From Helicoverpa zea (Eukaryota; Arthropoda; Insecta; Lepidoptera; Noctuidae): a stretch of 64,000 nucleotides of DNA. Shown piece by piece: positions 26,291-37,700 of the stretch; position 1 is the first letter of the stretch, and every line of letters begins with the position of its first letter. The stretch spans positions 5,270,001 through 5,334,000 of the forward strand of contig NC_061466.1 of NCBI RefSeq assembly GCF_022581195.2, read 5' to 3'. The notes below the pieces were generated by a model. That model was not told the origin of the DNA. It saw only the letters and a list, made by a program, of their open reading frames with translations, and did no database searches. The position numbers and the translations under genes were made by a program.

Positions 26291-27405
26291 ACTAATATTA
26301 TATTATAAGCTGAAGAGTTTGTTTGTTTGTTTGAACGCGCTAATCTCAAAAACTACTGGTCCGATTTAAAAAAAATATGTCAGTGTTGGATAGCCCATTT
26401 ATAGAGGTAGACTATAGGCTATATATCATCATAATAGGAGCAGTGGGTTACGAATATAATACAAATAAATAAATACGTACGTCACAAGTATTTAATTTAC
26501 AACAAAATTGTCTTTTACATCGTTCAATTTAAATGTATATCTTAGGAGATAAAGCTGTTTTAAAATACACATATAACACATACAGGAATGAATTTTATCC
26601 AGTGCGCAAACTTTGTCAACTTATAGTTAAATAAGTTTTATAGATACGTATATTTTTATTTTGTAGTGTTTTAGTACAAAAAAGAAAAGTAATTGATATC
26701 GAAAGATGTTTATTTTGTAACCGATAGTACGGTCACAGTCGTTATAGTAGGCACGGCGGCAACGCGAAACCGGTTTACTGACGGAGCTTCGCTCGGCGCG
26801 CGTAAGAATAGTTGGTATCCATATTTTGCCGATTTTAGGGCGGACAAAAGAATGAAAAAAAATTTTTTACTGATGATGCAGATATGTTCTGTTAACGATT
26901 CTGGACCACCAGTTTTTTTTGCGCACTGCTTAAAATTCATTCCTGTATAACACAGCAAAATAATGATCGAGTACCTACCTACTGTGCGCACGATGTGCAC
27001 AGCCTAGGACTACTGAACCGATATGGAAAATTCTCTCACTGTTCGGAAGCTACACTATCCCCGTGTAACATATTTTACCCGGCTATATTTTACCCGGGTA
27101 CGGGGAAGTCGTTCCCTCAGGACGCGAGTAAAACCGGGTAAAACGGGTAATACTACGCACTGATTAATTACATTAAATCTTAGAAACTATAAACTCCTAC
27201 AAACTAGAGGGGAGGTAGTTTCTTTATAGACGGAAGACATGCATTAAGGAGGGATTTTACCAAAATCTATGGGGTTAAACGAGGGTTGATAGTTCGCATG
27301 GAAGTCCTGTTTTAGAAGTGAGGGTCTTACAGTTTGTAGTTAGCCCGCTTACGATAAAAAAATTGTACGCGGACGAAGTCGCGGGCGATCGCTAGTAATA
27401 TTATA
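26291..27405 (+). repeat. lepidopteran interspersed element ('gctgaagagtttgtttg' family), near full length
   Basis: Begins actaatattatattataagc, then gaagagtttgtttgtttgtt and gaacgcgctaatctcaaaaa, and ends in gcggacgaagtcgcgggc ... gctagtaatattata. This is a very common family in moth and butterfly DNA; its class is not certain to me. It is interrupted by a MITE at 26581-26946. Shorter relatives lie at 34336-34560 and 36490-36668. Confidence 0.72.
26581..26946. mobile_element. 366-bp MITE inserted in the 26291 repeat
   Basis: About 30-bp inverted ends, acaggaatgaattttawsca then gtgcgcaaa, flanked by an 8-bp direct duplication ATAACACA (26573-26580 and 26947-26954). An 8-bp duplication fits hAT- or P-type elements. 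Confidence 0.72.
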
Positions 27406-30088
27406 ATTGATAATTACTTAACGCACAGGTTTACCTTGGTAGGATATCGGGTTTTTACCAAAGGGTTTCGAGTGTCCCGGGTAGGTAAACGGGTTTTAAG
27501 AGGATCAGAAACACGTTCGGTTAGATCGGAAGCCGACCGATGATCACGTACGATTACGTAGGTACGTATAGGGGCTATAGCAATAATAATATGTGCCTCT
27601 TCTAGAAGCGTTTTTAAACATCTTACCACTGTCGACGATGCCACATAGTCCTGTGTCTGACACTGAGCGTCCTCTCAACCTCAGATCAGGACGGCTTCTC
27701 TTGAAGTAGGTCCAGTGCCTCGCCACTGATGAACGAAGAATACGATTGAACCTGTGAGGAGTAAAATCATATCAACAGGTTGATTTCATCGTCTATCGGT
27801 TTCTGATATTACAGTATGGATCGATTTGAGTGATATCTTCTGTATTTAATAACTTTCCTATCGCATGAGTATGATATGTGATAGGTACACACCGATTGCC
27901 TCATTAGGTACCTTCCTATTTTCTCTGCATTGTGGACAGTGAAGTGGTTAAAAATATTACAACTTTTTATTCCCTGTTTCATTTAAGTGCCAACAATTTT
28001 GGAATATCTTAAAATAATCATAATGAGAATATTTCGTTTAATCAGTGTGGCCCCGACCTTACCGTGTCTATGAATTTCAGCGTTCACGCCCATGACGTCA
28101 TATGTACAATCGTTAACACATTTTACTACACACTTGCGTGAAGTGTGTACTTTACTACCCATTCTATAACTAGGCTACCGGCTAGATAAACCATTTGGCC
28201 GAGTTACAGCAGGATCTATGAGATAACCAGTCGAGGCTGAAGGCTGTTCATAGACATTTTAAGACTTACCTGATACTGACTTAATTGAAGTTAATAAAAT
28301 CAGGTAAGTACCTAGACCTACTTTAGTTTAAAGTATACTACCTAAATCTCATTTAACAGTTAATAACCAAATCAAAGGTGTAAAGTAAATTGACTGATAG
28401 CTTAACAAGTGTTTAAGCACTCTTACTTAATGAAAACTTTTATTTGACTTAAGTAGGATAAGATTGGCTTTTCTGAGAGGTCAAATCATTAAGTTTTCTT
28501 TGAAATAAATAAGATCTTCTGCTTGCTTTGTGAAAATTCGAGGAAATCGTGAGAATTAAATTGAAATCAACGAAAATTTTGTTTCTTTAAGAAAATACAT
28601 CGGTGATATCACATCAGAAGACCTTCTATATCGGGTGTGTCGTTCACAATCACATTAAATCATATCGCATATACTTTATGATATTCTATGGCGAATCGTA
28701 AAAAAAAAACCTAATCCATTCAGTGGTTTAACCACAGGAGTCATTTTTCGTTTTTATAATTTACAACATCATGTGTAAAGCAGAGATAAAGTTAGGAGTA
28801 TCGTATGTTTTGATCAGTTGACAGCTGTACGTTTTCAAGGGAAAATTTCAGTTGTTTGTAATGACTGACTTTTATATGGTGTTCTAATTTTTGCACATTT
28901 TTATTCCATTTACTTTGTTTGAAAAAAACATTTTTTTATTTTTACGTATTTTTCTTTTATCTTTGTGTTAATCGACATTTATTTACCAGTATATTAACGC
29001 ATTTAATTTAATGTGATTATGAACGACACACCCGATATATTTCCATTGATCCTTGTCCTAACTGACCTTGTGAACTATACAGGATTACGGGTCATCCTAT
29101 CCTTTGGCGAAAAGGTCGTTTCTGTCTGACTAACCCAATTAGACCAACCTTAACCTTGTTAGATATTTTATGTAGGCGTTCGACAAGATACGTCAGTCAG
29201 GTAAGCACCTCCATAAAATATTAAAAGAAACAGAGTATGCTCCAGCATTGATCTCTATTTTCAGCGGTTTATACCTACTTACGGTGTCCCGGATGGTTTG
29301 CTACCGAGCGGTGAGCTTGGTTAGGTTTGGCGACATACCTACCTGCTAATATGTAGGTAGAGCACACTCAGAATTGAAGTGGGAGCAACCACTTCCCAGT
29401 CGTAAATATTTCCAATTGATTGGACGCAATCCATATAGAATCCTGAGACGGAAGGGAAAATTACGTACCTACGCTATTGTTTTGTTATTTTAGGTAATCT
29501 AGAGTAAGTAGGTGCAGGTGCAAACCATTCATCACTAAGGCTTATCTACTGGTGGAACTGATATCTTATTGTACAAGACTTATCTGGACGGACCAAGATA
29601 GATGTGTCATCATTCTCATTCAGAGATTATCCATTCACCATCATTGCCGCTACGGTGAGCTACATTTTCCGATTGAATACTTAAGTATATATGGTAACAA
29701 CTGGATACGGTTTTGGCTAAAGAATTGCAACTACGATCATTCGTGCCTTTACATATTCTCGAGTAGAACCTATCTTATTTTACTATGGAAGTTTAAAATT
29801 AAACGTTCTTTACTATTTGTAGCAATTAGCGAATTCACTAGTTCTAGAAAGGTGAGCATGCCTCACCAACTTATTTGGCAACCACATCACTTGGTCTTTG
29901 CCTACCAACAGCGAACGTTAACCGTTTACGATAGGTCTTTACACCCACGGCAGGTATCAACAACCAGTTTCTATATATAGATGTTGGCACTTAATTAGTA
30001 ATCACTTTAATCAATTAGCAATCCAAAACTGGCCACATGGTACCTGTTTTATAACCAGAAGATTATATTCAAGTATGCAGCTACTCAC
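27406..30088. other. non-coding DNA, intron of the Ser-rich gene
   Basis: Holds the MITE at 28627-29039. The 142-codon plus frame at 29552-29980 has no recognisable content and lies in an intron; treated as chance. Confidence 0.45.
28627..29039. mobile_element. about 410-bp MITE
   Basis: 34-bp inverted ends, tatatcgggtgtgtcgttca then (c/t)aatcacattaaat, one mismatch. Flanks are AT-rich and the duplication is ambiguous (AT or ATA). No open frame. Confidence 0.72.
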
Positions 30089-30234
30089 CTTCTGAGTGGA
30101 GTATCATAATTCTCTGATGACGAGCTGGTTGAAGTTGATGTATCACTACTGCTCGAGTTCAAGTGCCCAACGTGGGTATACACTTGACAACTCGCACTTT
30201 TGCGTATAGGCAATGGTTTTCTTGACCGTGACAT
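30089..30234 (-). CDS. first coding exon of an unrecognised Ser-rich protein
   Basis: ATG at 30234-30232 opens 48 codons and ends at a strong donor (gtgagt) in phase 2: MSRSRKPLPIRKSASCQVYT, then HVGHLNSSSSDTSTSTSSSE, then NYDTPLRR. A basic start and a Ser/Thr run, with no signal peptide or membrane segment. It joins in frame to 18340-18230 across an 11.7-kb intron. A G+C-richer stretch just upstream fits a promoter. I do not recognise the family; later exons lie beyond position 1 or are too short to see. Confidence 0.62.
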
Positions 30235-30349
30235 TGTAATTCACACCTTAACACTGGGTAATAAGTACAGTTTTGTTATATTTGATCAGTAACACAAAGT
30301 TCACTATGCTTACACTGTGAAGTCTGTTTCAAAACTAAGAATTTGTTGA

Positions 30350-30480
30350 CTATCTGAATGGATTACGCGCGCACATGAAAATTTTGTCACTCGCTCTTCT
30401 AAATTTAAACGGAGATGTAGAGATTGGCGCGGCGCACACGCCGGCGTTCGGTTTTGCGAACTGACTTGACTCATCATACA
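30350..30480 (-). promoter_or_regulatory. probable promoter region of the Ser-rich gene
   Basis: A G+C-rich patch (gcgcggcgcacacgccggcg and neighbours) in AT-rich DNA, 120-250 bp upstream of the ATG at 30234. Inferred from position and composition only; no TATA box stands out. Confidence 0.35.
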
Positions 30481-30950
30481 ATTAGATCAGTCGAAAAACG
30501 CCCAATTCATCTTTACTGCCGCACATTACTCGAATTCATAAACATTACACGTAACACTCATAAACTTAAAGCAGGTCGAGATTTTCAGCGATGAATCAAA
30601 TATTATTTTACAGAAATCGCCCATTGAATCGTTGAACTAATAAAGTTTATTGCCCAATAAAATATAGATGAATTAAGTACCTATTCAATGTAGTATGAGC
30701 CCTACTTATTCTTCAAGATGACCCAATTCTCAGTGTTGTACGGTGCTCGACATTTGTACTCAGGGTCACGAATTCGGTTCAAGGTTCACACGAATAATAT
30801 AGCTTATTCATTTTGTTCAAGTTTAGCATCTGAACGAATGGCAAATGGCGCATCAATGATTTTGCATATATTTATTACTCATATGAACCTTCTTTGAAAA
30901 AGGAAACACTTCAATGAAACTAGAAAAATGCCTTTACCGTTAAAATCTCC

Positions 30951-30956
30951 TTTATT
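30951..30956 (-). terminator. candidate SUGP1 polyadenylation signal
   Basis: AATAAA on the minus strand about 780 nt after the SUGP1 stop, followed by T-rich sequence. A second AATAAA lies at about 30648. Both precede the presumed start region of the next minus-strand gene (about 30350-30480). Confidence 0.45.
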
Positions 30957-31732
30957 GACAACTGGCTAGAACCAACTTTTGCTTAAGTTTTACGAACAAA
31001 CACTCATAATTTGTAACATCTATGGTCTTATTAAGATCGCTGTATTTTTTTAAAAGGACAGGTTTTATAATTTTGTGTCTAGGTACTTATAATATTTGTT
31101 TGGAACACATTTAGTTACATACAAAGTTATGTGATATAAAATATACTTAGATCTGTAGCTGCGTCTATATTAAAACCGACCCGAGAGCCGTCCTTAAAAT
31201 ATTCGAAAAAGGAATGTGTCCGTTTCTAGAACGATACTCCTTTGATCTCAATTCATAGATTGATGCCACTTACCGAGTAGCTTTAAACGTCCATGCAGTA
31301 AAAGTTTGAGTAATGTTCTAGAATACGGATTTAAAATCATGATTCGTCGTGCTATAAAATTGTACTTACGTAAGTACATAAAGGCTATTTACCCCCATAT
31401 TTATAAAAAATCTGCTTTATCGAATCTGTTTTTCTCTCATGCAATTACGAATTTTCAAAAATATTTACGATATTTATAAATACAGGGGCAATTTACAAAA
31501 AGGGATTCATAATTTGTACTGTACTTTAAGCAAGGAACTTAAGTATGTACCTACTAATTCAGTAACTGATAAGCATAAATACATACATTTGGCAGCATAA
31601 TTAGAACATTATTAGCAACCATTCATAAAAAGGAATAATACCTAAGATAGTAAACTCCGCAGAAACAAGCTTACGCCTTTACATAATAACATGCCTAGCT
31701 ACGGGAATATAATAAGTCTTCATAAATTCTTC

Positions 31733-31759
31733 TTAATAATACGGTCTTCGTGGATTGTT
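31733..31759 (-). CDS. SUGP1: SUGP1 exon 13: terminal 27-nt coding exon
   Basis: After acceptor tttgtttccag comes NNPRRPYY and TAA, identical to the C-terminus of vertebrate SUGP1. It is too short for ORF finding and was located by its conserved ending. It completes the protein in phase 0. Confidence 0.95.
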   Translation of the reverse strand, partial: NNPRRPYY

Positions 31760-34700
31760 CTGGAAACAAAACGAAAAAGTTAAGGTTGATACACAAAAGT
31801 AGAAATAAAAAGCAATTACAGCTCACGTCAAATATCTTTGGCCCTCTGAATTCGGCTACCAGTGACTGATCAGTGAAAATCCCCGAACAAAATACTTAAT
31901 ACTAATGCGCACGCGTGAAATATCAAATGGCTAACTTCAGAGTGGCAAAGTTATATGGTGTGAGCTTTAACTTCTAGCTGTCATAGCTTGACATTAATAA
32001 ACCACTATTGCATTCATAAAAAGCAAATAGGTGCAAAGTGCAATAGTAACAGTTGTTTTGGCAGACATCCTTAATAGATTATGACAGTATGTTTTCGCTT
32101 AGACACTCACGTTTTTGCGTGGGAGCTAGGAACACGAAACGGGATGAAATGCACGTGAATACCCGTAACAAAACGATTGTTTGCAAGGTTTCAAGTCTAG
32201 CGACAAGCTATTTTTAGCTAACTGCGTATGGATTATAACTAAAAATAGCTGCATACATTTTACATTTCAATTCAATTAAATTTGATAATCTATGTAGATG
32301 TGATTCAACACGATTTACATACTAGTATTTCTAATTTTACAGAATTATTTTCTGCGCAATATTTAGACATGATTACAGATTTAACTGGTAGTTTATAACT
32401 TAATAACATACTTGAAATGTATGCTGAATTGAAATCATAAATGCATTACTTCTTATTCTTTTTCAAAATCAAAAATGATATAATTTTGATATTTTAAGGC
32501 TTTTTTAAGGAAGCTATCTGCTTCCTTCGCGGATGGGCCACAAAAAGCTTTCGATAGAAAAAGATGGAAATATGGGAAAGGTCTTTGCCCAGCAGTGGTA
32601 CAGTAAAGGCTGAACAAAAAATATAAAATAACCTCGATCTTTTTCTAAAAACTATGTAGTTACTACTAATACCTACCAAAGGGTTTGGCCTAAAGCGATA
32701 GGCGAGCATCATCCGTTTCCTATAGGCGTCGAATTCATCGTCCTCGGCCGATACAACGTCAGAGGTGGATGCGCCGAGACCCAAGTTCGCTACGGGCTGA
32801 TTTGCTCTGAATAACAAGAAATAGGAATCATTTGCTATAACTAAATTAAAATACTACGAAATAATGAGCTAGAATAACTAAAAAAGCTTTATGAGGATTT
32901 GAAATAAGTTGGAAATTAAATATTTCTAGGTATGTTTTTTTTCTCACATCTTAACGATGATAGCAGATTTTAACTAATTAATTTATTCAATGTATATTTC
33001 GCATCGTCAGACATGAACTCAAGTGCGTTCAACAAACTCTACGCACTTATCTAAAATCTTATTTTTTTTCTAATGACTTAATTTTAGACCGACGCAAAAA
33101 AATACCAAGCGGGTTTTTTATTGAATATTAAGTAGATGTTACTACGTCAATTACCATAGTAAATACTTGGAATTCCAAGCCAATTGTGAAGGCGTAATTT
33201 AAATAAACCAGTTAATCTGGTTCATCTAAATAATAAGCTTCAAGGCGGTAATTTTGCATGGCGCCAATGGGATATTTAAAAAATAATTTATATTATCAAT
33301 TTAATTTATGGTGATTAGGTGAATTGATGAAGATAATATAATTATTACTTTGCCTGATTATTTTAATTATAAAAGTAATGGAAATGACTACTACGTCTGT
33401 ACCAGCCACGTCCAGATTTCTTTAGATTCAGTGAGATTTTATAGAAAAACGTTCATTTTTCTTTCCTATGAATTTTACCGGAAAAAGAGAATTAATGGGT
33501 CTTCTCAGAAAAATTGAGAATGTCTGAGATACATCAACTGAAAAGCTCTGATTTAGTTAAGAAAACACATCAAAACATAATACAATACTATACAGTCGGT
33601 AACAGTCACCCGCAGAAATTAATTATGCCTAGCCTTTTCCCTGCCTAGACTAAGAAATATGTTGATGATATGACTTACTTGTTAATAGGTTCTACGATTC
33701 CTGAACCCTCTGCGCCGAGGCCTTGTCCTTCAGTCCAGCCCAGCTTTTGTAGCATTTTGAAACCTACACAGAATGAAAAATGCATGATAAGGTCATCCAT
33801 ATGAAAGGTAAACAAGTTACGAAAGTAATAACGATAACTACTATTATTTAACACTCCATAAGATTACCCTGTCAGGTAAAAGATCAAAAATTACATCTGT
33901 TTTGTAGGTTTTTTTTTTACACGAATTGGACATTTGCGGTTGTACAATTTATAAGCTTGCTGCGATTCCAGTTTATATCGAAGAACACAAATAAGCATGA
34001 GACAGTTCAAAACAATTTCAATGTAGTATTTGAACAATATTTTGAGTTATTGCCACATTGCAAAATGATTTTTTAATGTGTCACCAGTATTTACAACTCA
34101 TTGAAGAGTTCTGAATTCCCTGGACGTTGTCCAAACAACAGAATGAGTTCCTAGAATAGTGATACACTCCTTTCAGATAAGTCAGGGTTAAGAATGCGTT
34201 GTAAGAAGGAAATCGTTACATCTGTTTTGTTAGTAAATAAGGGAGTCAATAAACTATGTCGGAGTAATAAATCCATATTTTAATGTCGTTATTTACCTTC
34301 ACCAAACGAAGACTTCAGCTCCTGAATTGTATAATACTAATCATATCTTAAGCTGAAGATTTTTTTTTGTTTGAACGCGCTTATCTCAAGAACTAGCGTG
34401 ATCCGATTTGAGTTTTTTTTCGAATTGGTGTTAGATTATCCACTTATCAAAGAAGTCTATACGGCAATTTTATCCCGAGCTGGAAAGTAGTTCCTATGGG
34501 ACTTGGATGAAAATGTGGGTGCTTTTATACAAAGGCATTAGTATAAAGCAAAGTTTGACAGTCAATGTAATCACGTATGTCCTATTAATTTAAACAAAGT
34601 ACATGCCGTGATGACCATACTCTCTAAAAATGCAACCCAACCCTGCGAGGGTACTTGGCAAATCTCAAGCGCCGTGACAAAAGTATCAAACATAGTTACT

Positions 34701-37700
34701 GCGACAGTACTTGTCATTGCAACATAAATAGTGCTAGAGATGAGACTAGATGCCAAATATTTGAAGAAAAGAAATACAAATAAAATATGAAGTAGAAGAG
34801 CAATAGAACAATGCAGGTACAAAAGGCCTATGATGTTTTGCTCATGAAAAAAATGGCTTTTAAAACTGTACTGATCACTACAGAATTATTATAGTCTTCT
34901 TTATTGCTTAAATGAAACGTTACAGTTAAGGCTAGCCGTATAAATATTTTTTACAATTGCCGTATTGCCGGTCCAGACTAAAAACAAGGCCTATTACTAA
35001 ATTAAGACACAGTTGTTTATGTAATTACGTTACAGAATATTTTATTCCTCATGTCAATTCGAGTAAGTTGTAAAAAGTTAAAAGCGTTTCAACCTTCTGC
35101 AGCTATTTCTGCGATACAACAACGTAGTGTAATATTTAGGCGCACTCACCAACATTGTCTTCCTTCAACTTGAATTCTTTGTAGTCGCTCAAATCTGGCT
35201 CCTTGCCACTTTTAAACGCCGAGTATTTCTCCATAAATCTGCAATGAACACTCGTGTCGGTAAATGAAAATAATAATGTGGCTATGATATGTCGGTTTAT
35301 TCACCGTTTTTCCGGTGATCAAAGAAGTACCTACAGGATAAAGCTACTGGCGCCCAAATGGGACTACTTATTTGGCAGAGGTTTATCAATGTATTCGACT
35401 GCTTTTACGAAATACTTTGTACACATGCTTGGTGCATATTTTATGAAGATACGGACATACTGTCAACATTTATATGTTTTATAATACCTAAAATCTGCAA
35501 AAATGCTGAAAAAACTAGCTTAAACATAAAGCTGCATTTAAAAAATCTAGAACACATTCAAAACCTAAATAACACTGAAACAAACCAAAACATAAAATAA
35601 AATTAACAGCCGTACATTTTGACTTTCGAACAGACATAAAATTTATTTTTCCACACAAACTTACTTTCTAAGTTCTTCTGGTGGTAAAAAATCTCCGATG
35701 TGATGTTTTCCAGCCGCCTGTTTTGTTAACTCGTCCGCCCATTTCTCAGTTGCATTCATTTCTTTAGCTCTTAACCTGTTATACATTTTATTAGTGTTAG
35801 TGAAAGAAATGGGATGGATAAACAAAAATACGAGGTAAATTGTTTGTTTGGAACGAAGGAATTTGTAGTGCCGATGTTTTTTCGAATGAGGTGAAGGATA
35901 ATTCGATGGCTTGGTTTGCATTTCTTTTGTTTTTGTTATGACGAAGTTGTTTTACATGTGAAAAATACTTCGAAATCTATAATTCCATGATCAGGTTATG
36001 CAAAGATTTTGAGCTTCCTTATTGAATTTTTACTGTGTTATTTTGATTCTAATTCAATTTAGGGTAAGCATTCTCCACACCTGTTTTATGATTACAAAAT
36101 AAATTAAGGGGTATTTACGAAGAGTTCATGTTTTCTATATAAAAATAATTTTGCTCTACAACATTACATTCATTTTTATATCACAGAACAATTTGTTTTG
36201 CTTGTCACCATAACATAAATATCACCCAGACAAATAAATAGTTGTCATTTATATTAATTACAAGATCGAAAACATAATTAAGATAACATCACATGTGACC
36301 GAGTTGTTTATGTTATAATAATTACTATATAGCACGTGGCGCCACCTGTTGCCTTTCAGTGAAACAGACAGTATTTAGGTGCCAAAAATGCACTTAATAC
36401 CGCTATTCTATGATAAACAATTAGGAGCCATACCCACCCAATTAAATTTGTAAATATTTACGGTAGATTAATTTAATAATAGAATCTAACCGAGTATCTA
36501 TCTATTCAAAAGGTGAAGAGTTTGTCTACTTGTTCAAGCACACCCTAATCTCAAAAACTGGACCCCTTTAAAAAATTTATATAAACCATTTATCGAGGAA
36601 GGCTACATTCTACATTTTTATCCAGGTGCACAGAGTATTTCCCATAGACCTCATGTATAACAAATAAGTTTAACCTCATATCACATACTTATGTTCCCAG
36701 GTACCCTCTGCAGTGTCCTCGTCGCTGTCGTATTCATACTTGTATTTGCCAGCGGCAGCCAAACGCTCAACTTCTTGGCGTTTCTTTAACATGTCCTGTA
36801 AAAAGATAATAATTGTTAATTAATCTACCCACACTATAATATTCCAACGGGTTCCTTTGGAATTTTAAATAAGTTTTGTGCCCAATAGTAGTGTATATTG
36901 CGACAAAATTTAGACATGTTTTTAAAGCAGTTTCAGGATAGCCTTTCAGCCTTTTCACACTGGCGAATTTTCCGACCGGCAAAACAGAGCCACATCTACA
37001 ACTTTAAAAAGGTTGTATTGTGCTGCGTTTATACGCTCAGTTTGGCATTCACGTAAACATGTTCAAGATGTAGCGGATAATGCCAGTTGCATATATACAA
37101 TAGGTAAAACTAAAACATTACAAACCTGATACAAAAGATTAAGCTTGAAATTATCTTCACATTTCTTCCAATCTTCAGCGCTTAAGTTGGTAGTACCGTA
37201 GTTGGTCATAGCATATTGCATCAACGCTTGATTATTGCGGTTCACTGTGCTCAGTTTTATTCCTTCTTCGTCTATCTTAGCCAATTTAGCTCCTAAATCA
37301 CCAAGTGGAATATAACGGAAATTAGTTCCAGCATAATTTTAATAACCTTATAATCACACTACATACCAATAGTTAGTCATTTTATTGAATGCTGCTGTAT
37401 TGGAAAGAAATATTTTGTGTGAAGCAAAAATGATTAAAATATTTATGTACTTAATAAAAATAAAAAAATTATGTCATTTTCTTGGAGCAGTCCTGATCTA
37501 TAACATGATTTAAAAGCCAGTTATATTTCACACCACGTAAGCTTGTAACTCTGAACTTAGTCAAATAACTGACTTCAGAACCAACGTATGAATAAATGCG
37601 TACTGAGCGACATGGCTATATATCTTCAGAATTTCAAAGTGAAATGGCGCAAACAGTAGATAACATGTCAACTACACAAGCAAATACAATAATCCGATAT

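Noticed and set aside
29552..29980. 142-codon plus frame
   Set aside because: Longest unexplained frame, but amino acid use looks random, with no motifs, and it lies within an intron of a minus-strand gene.
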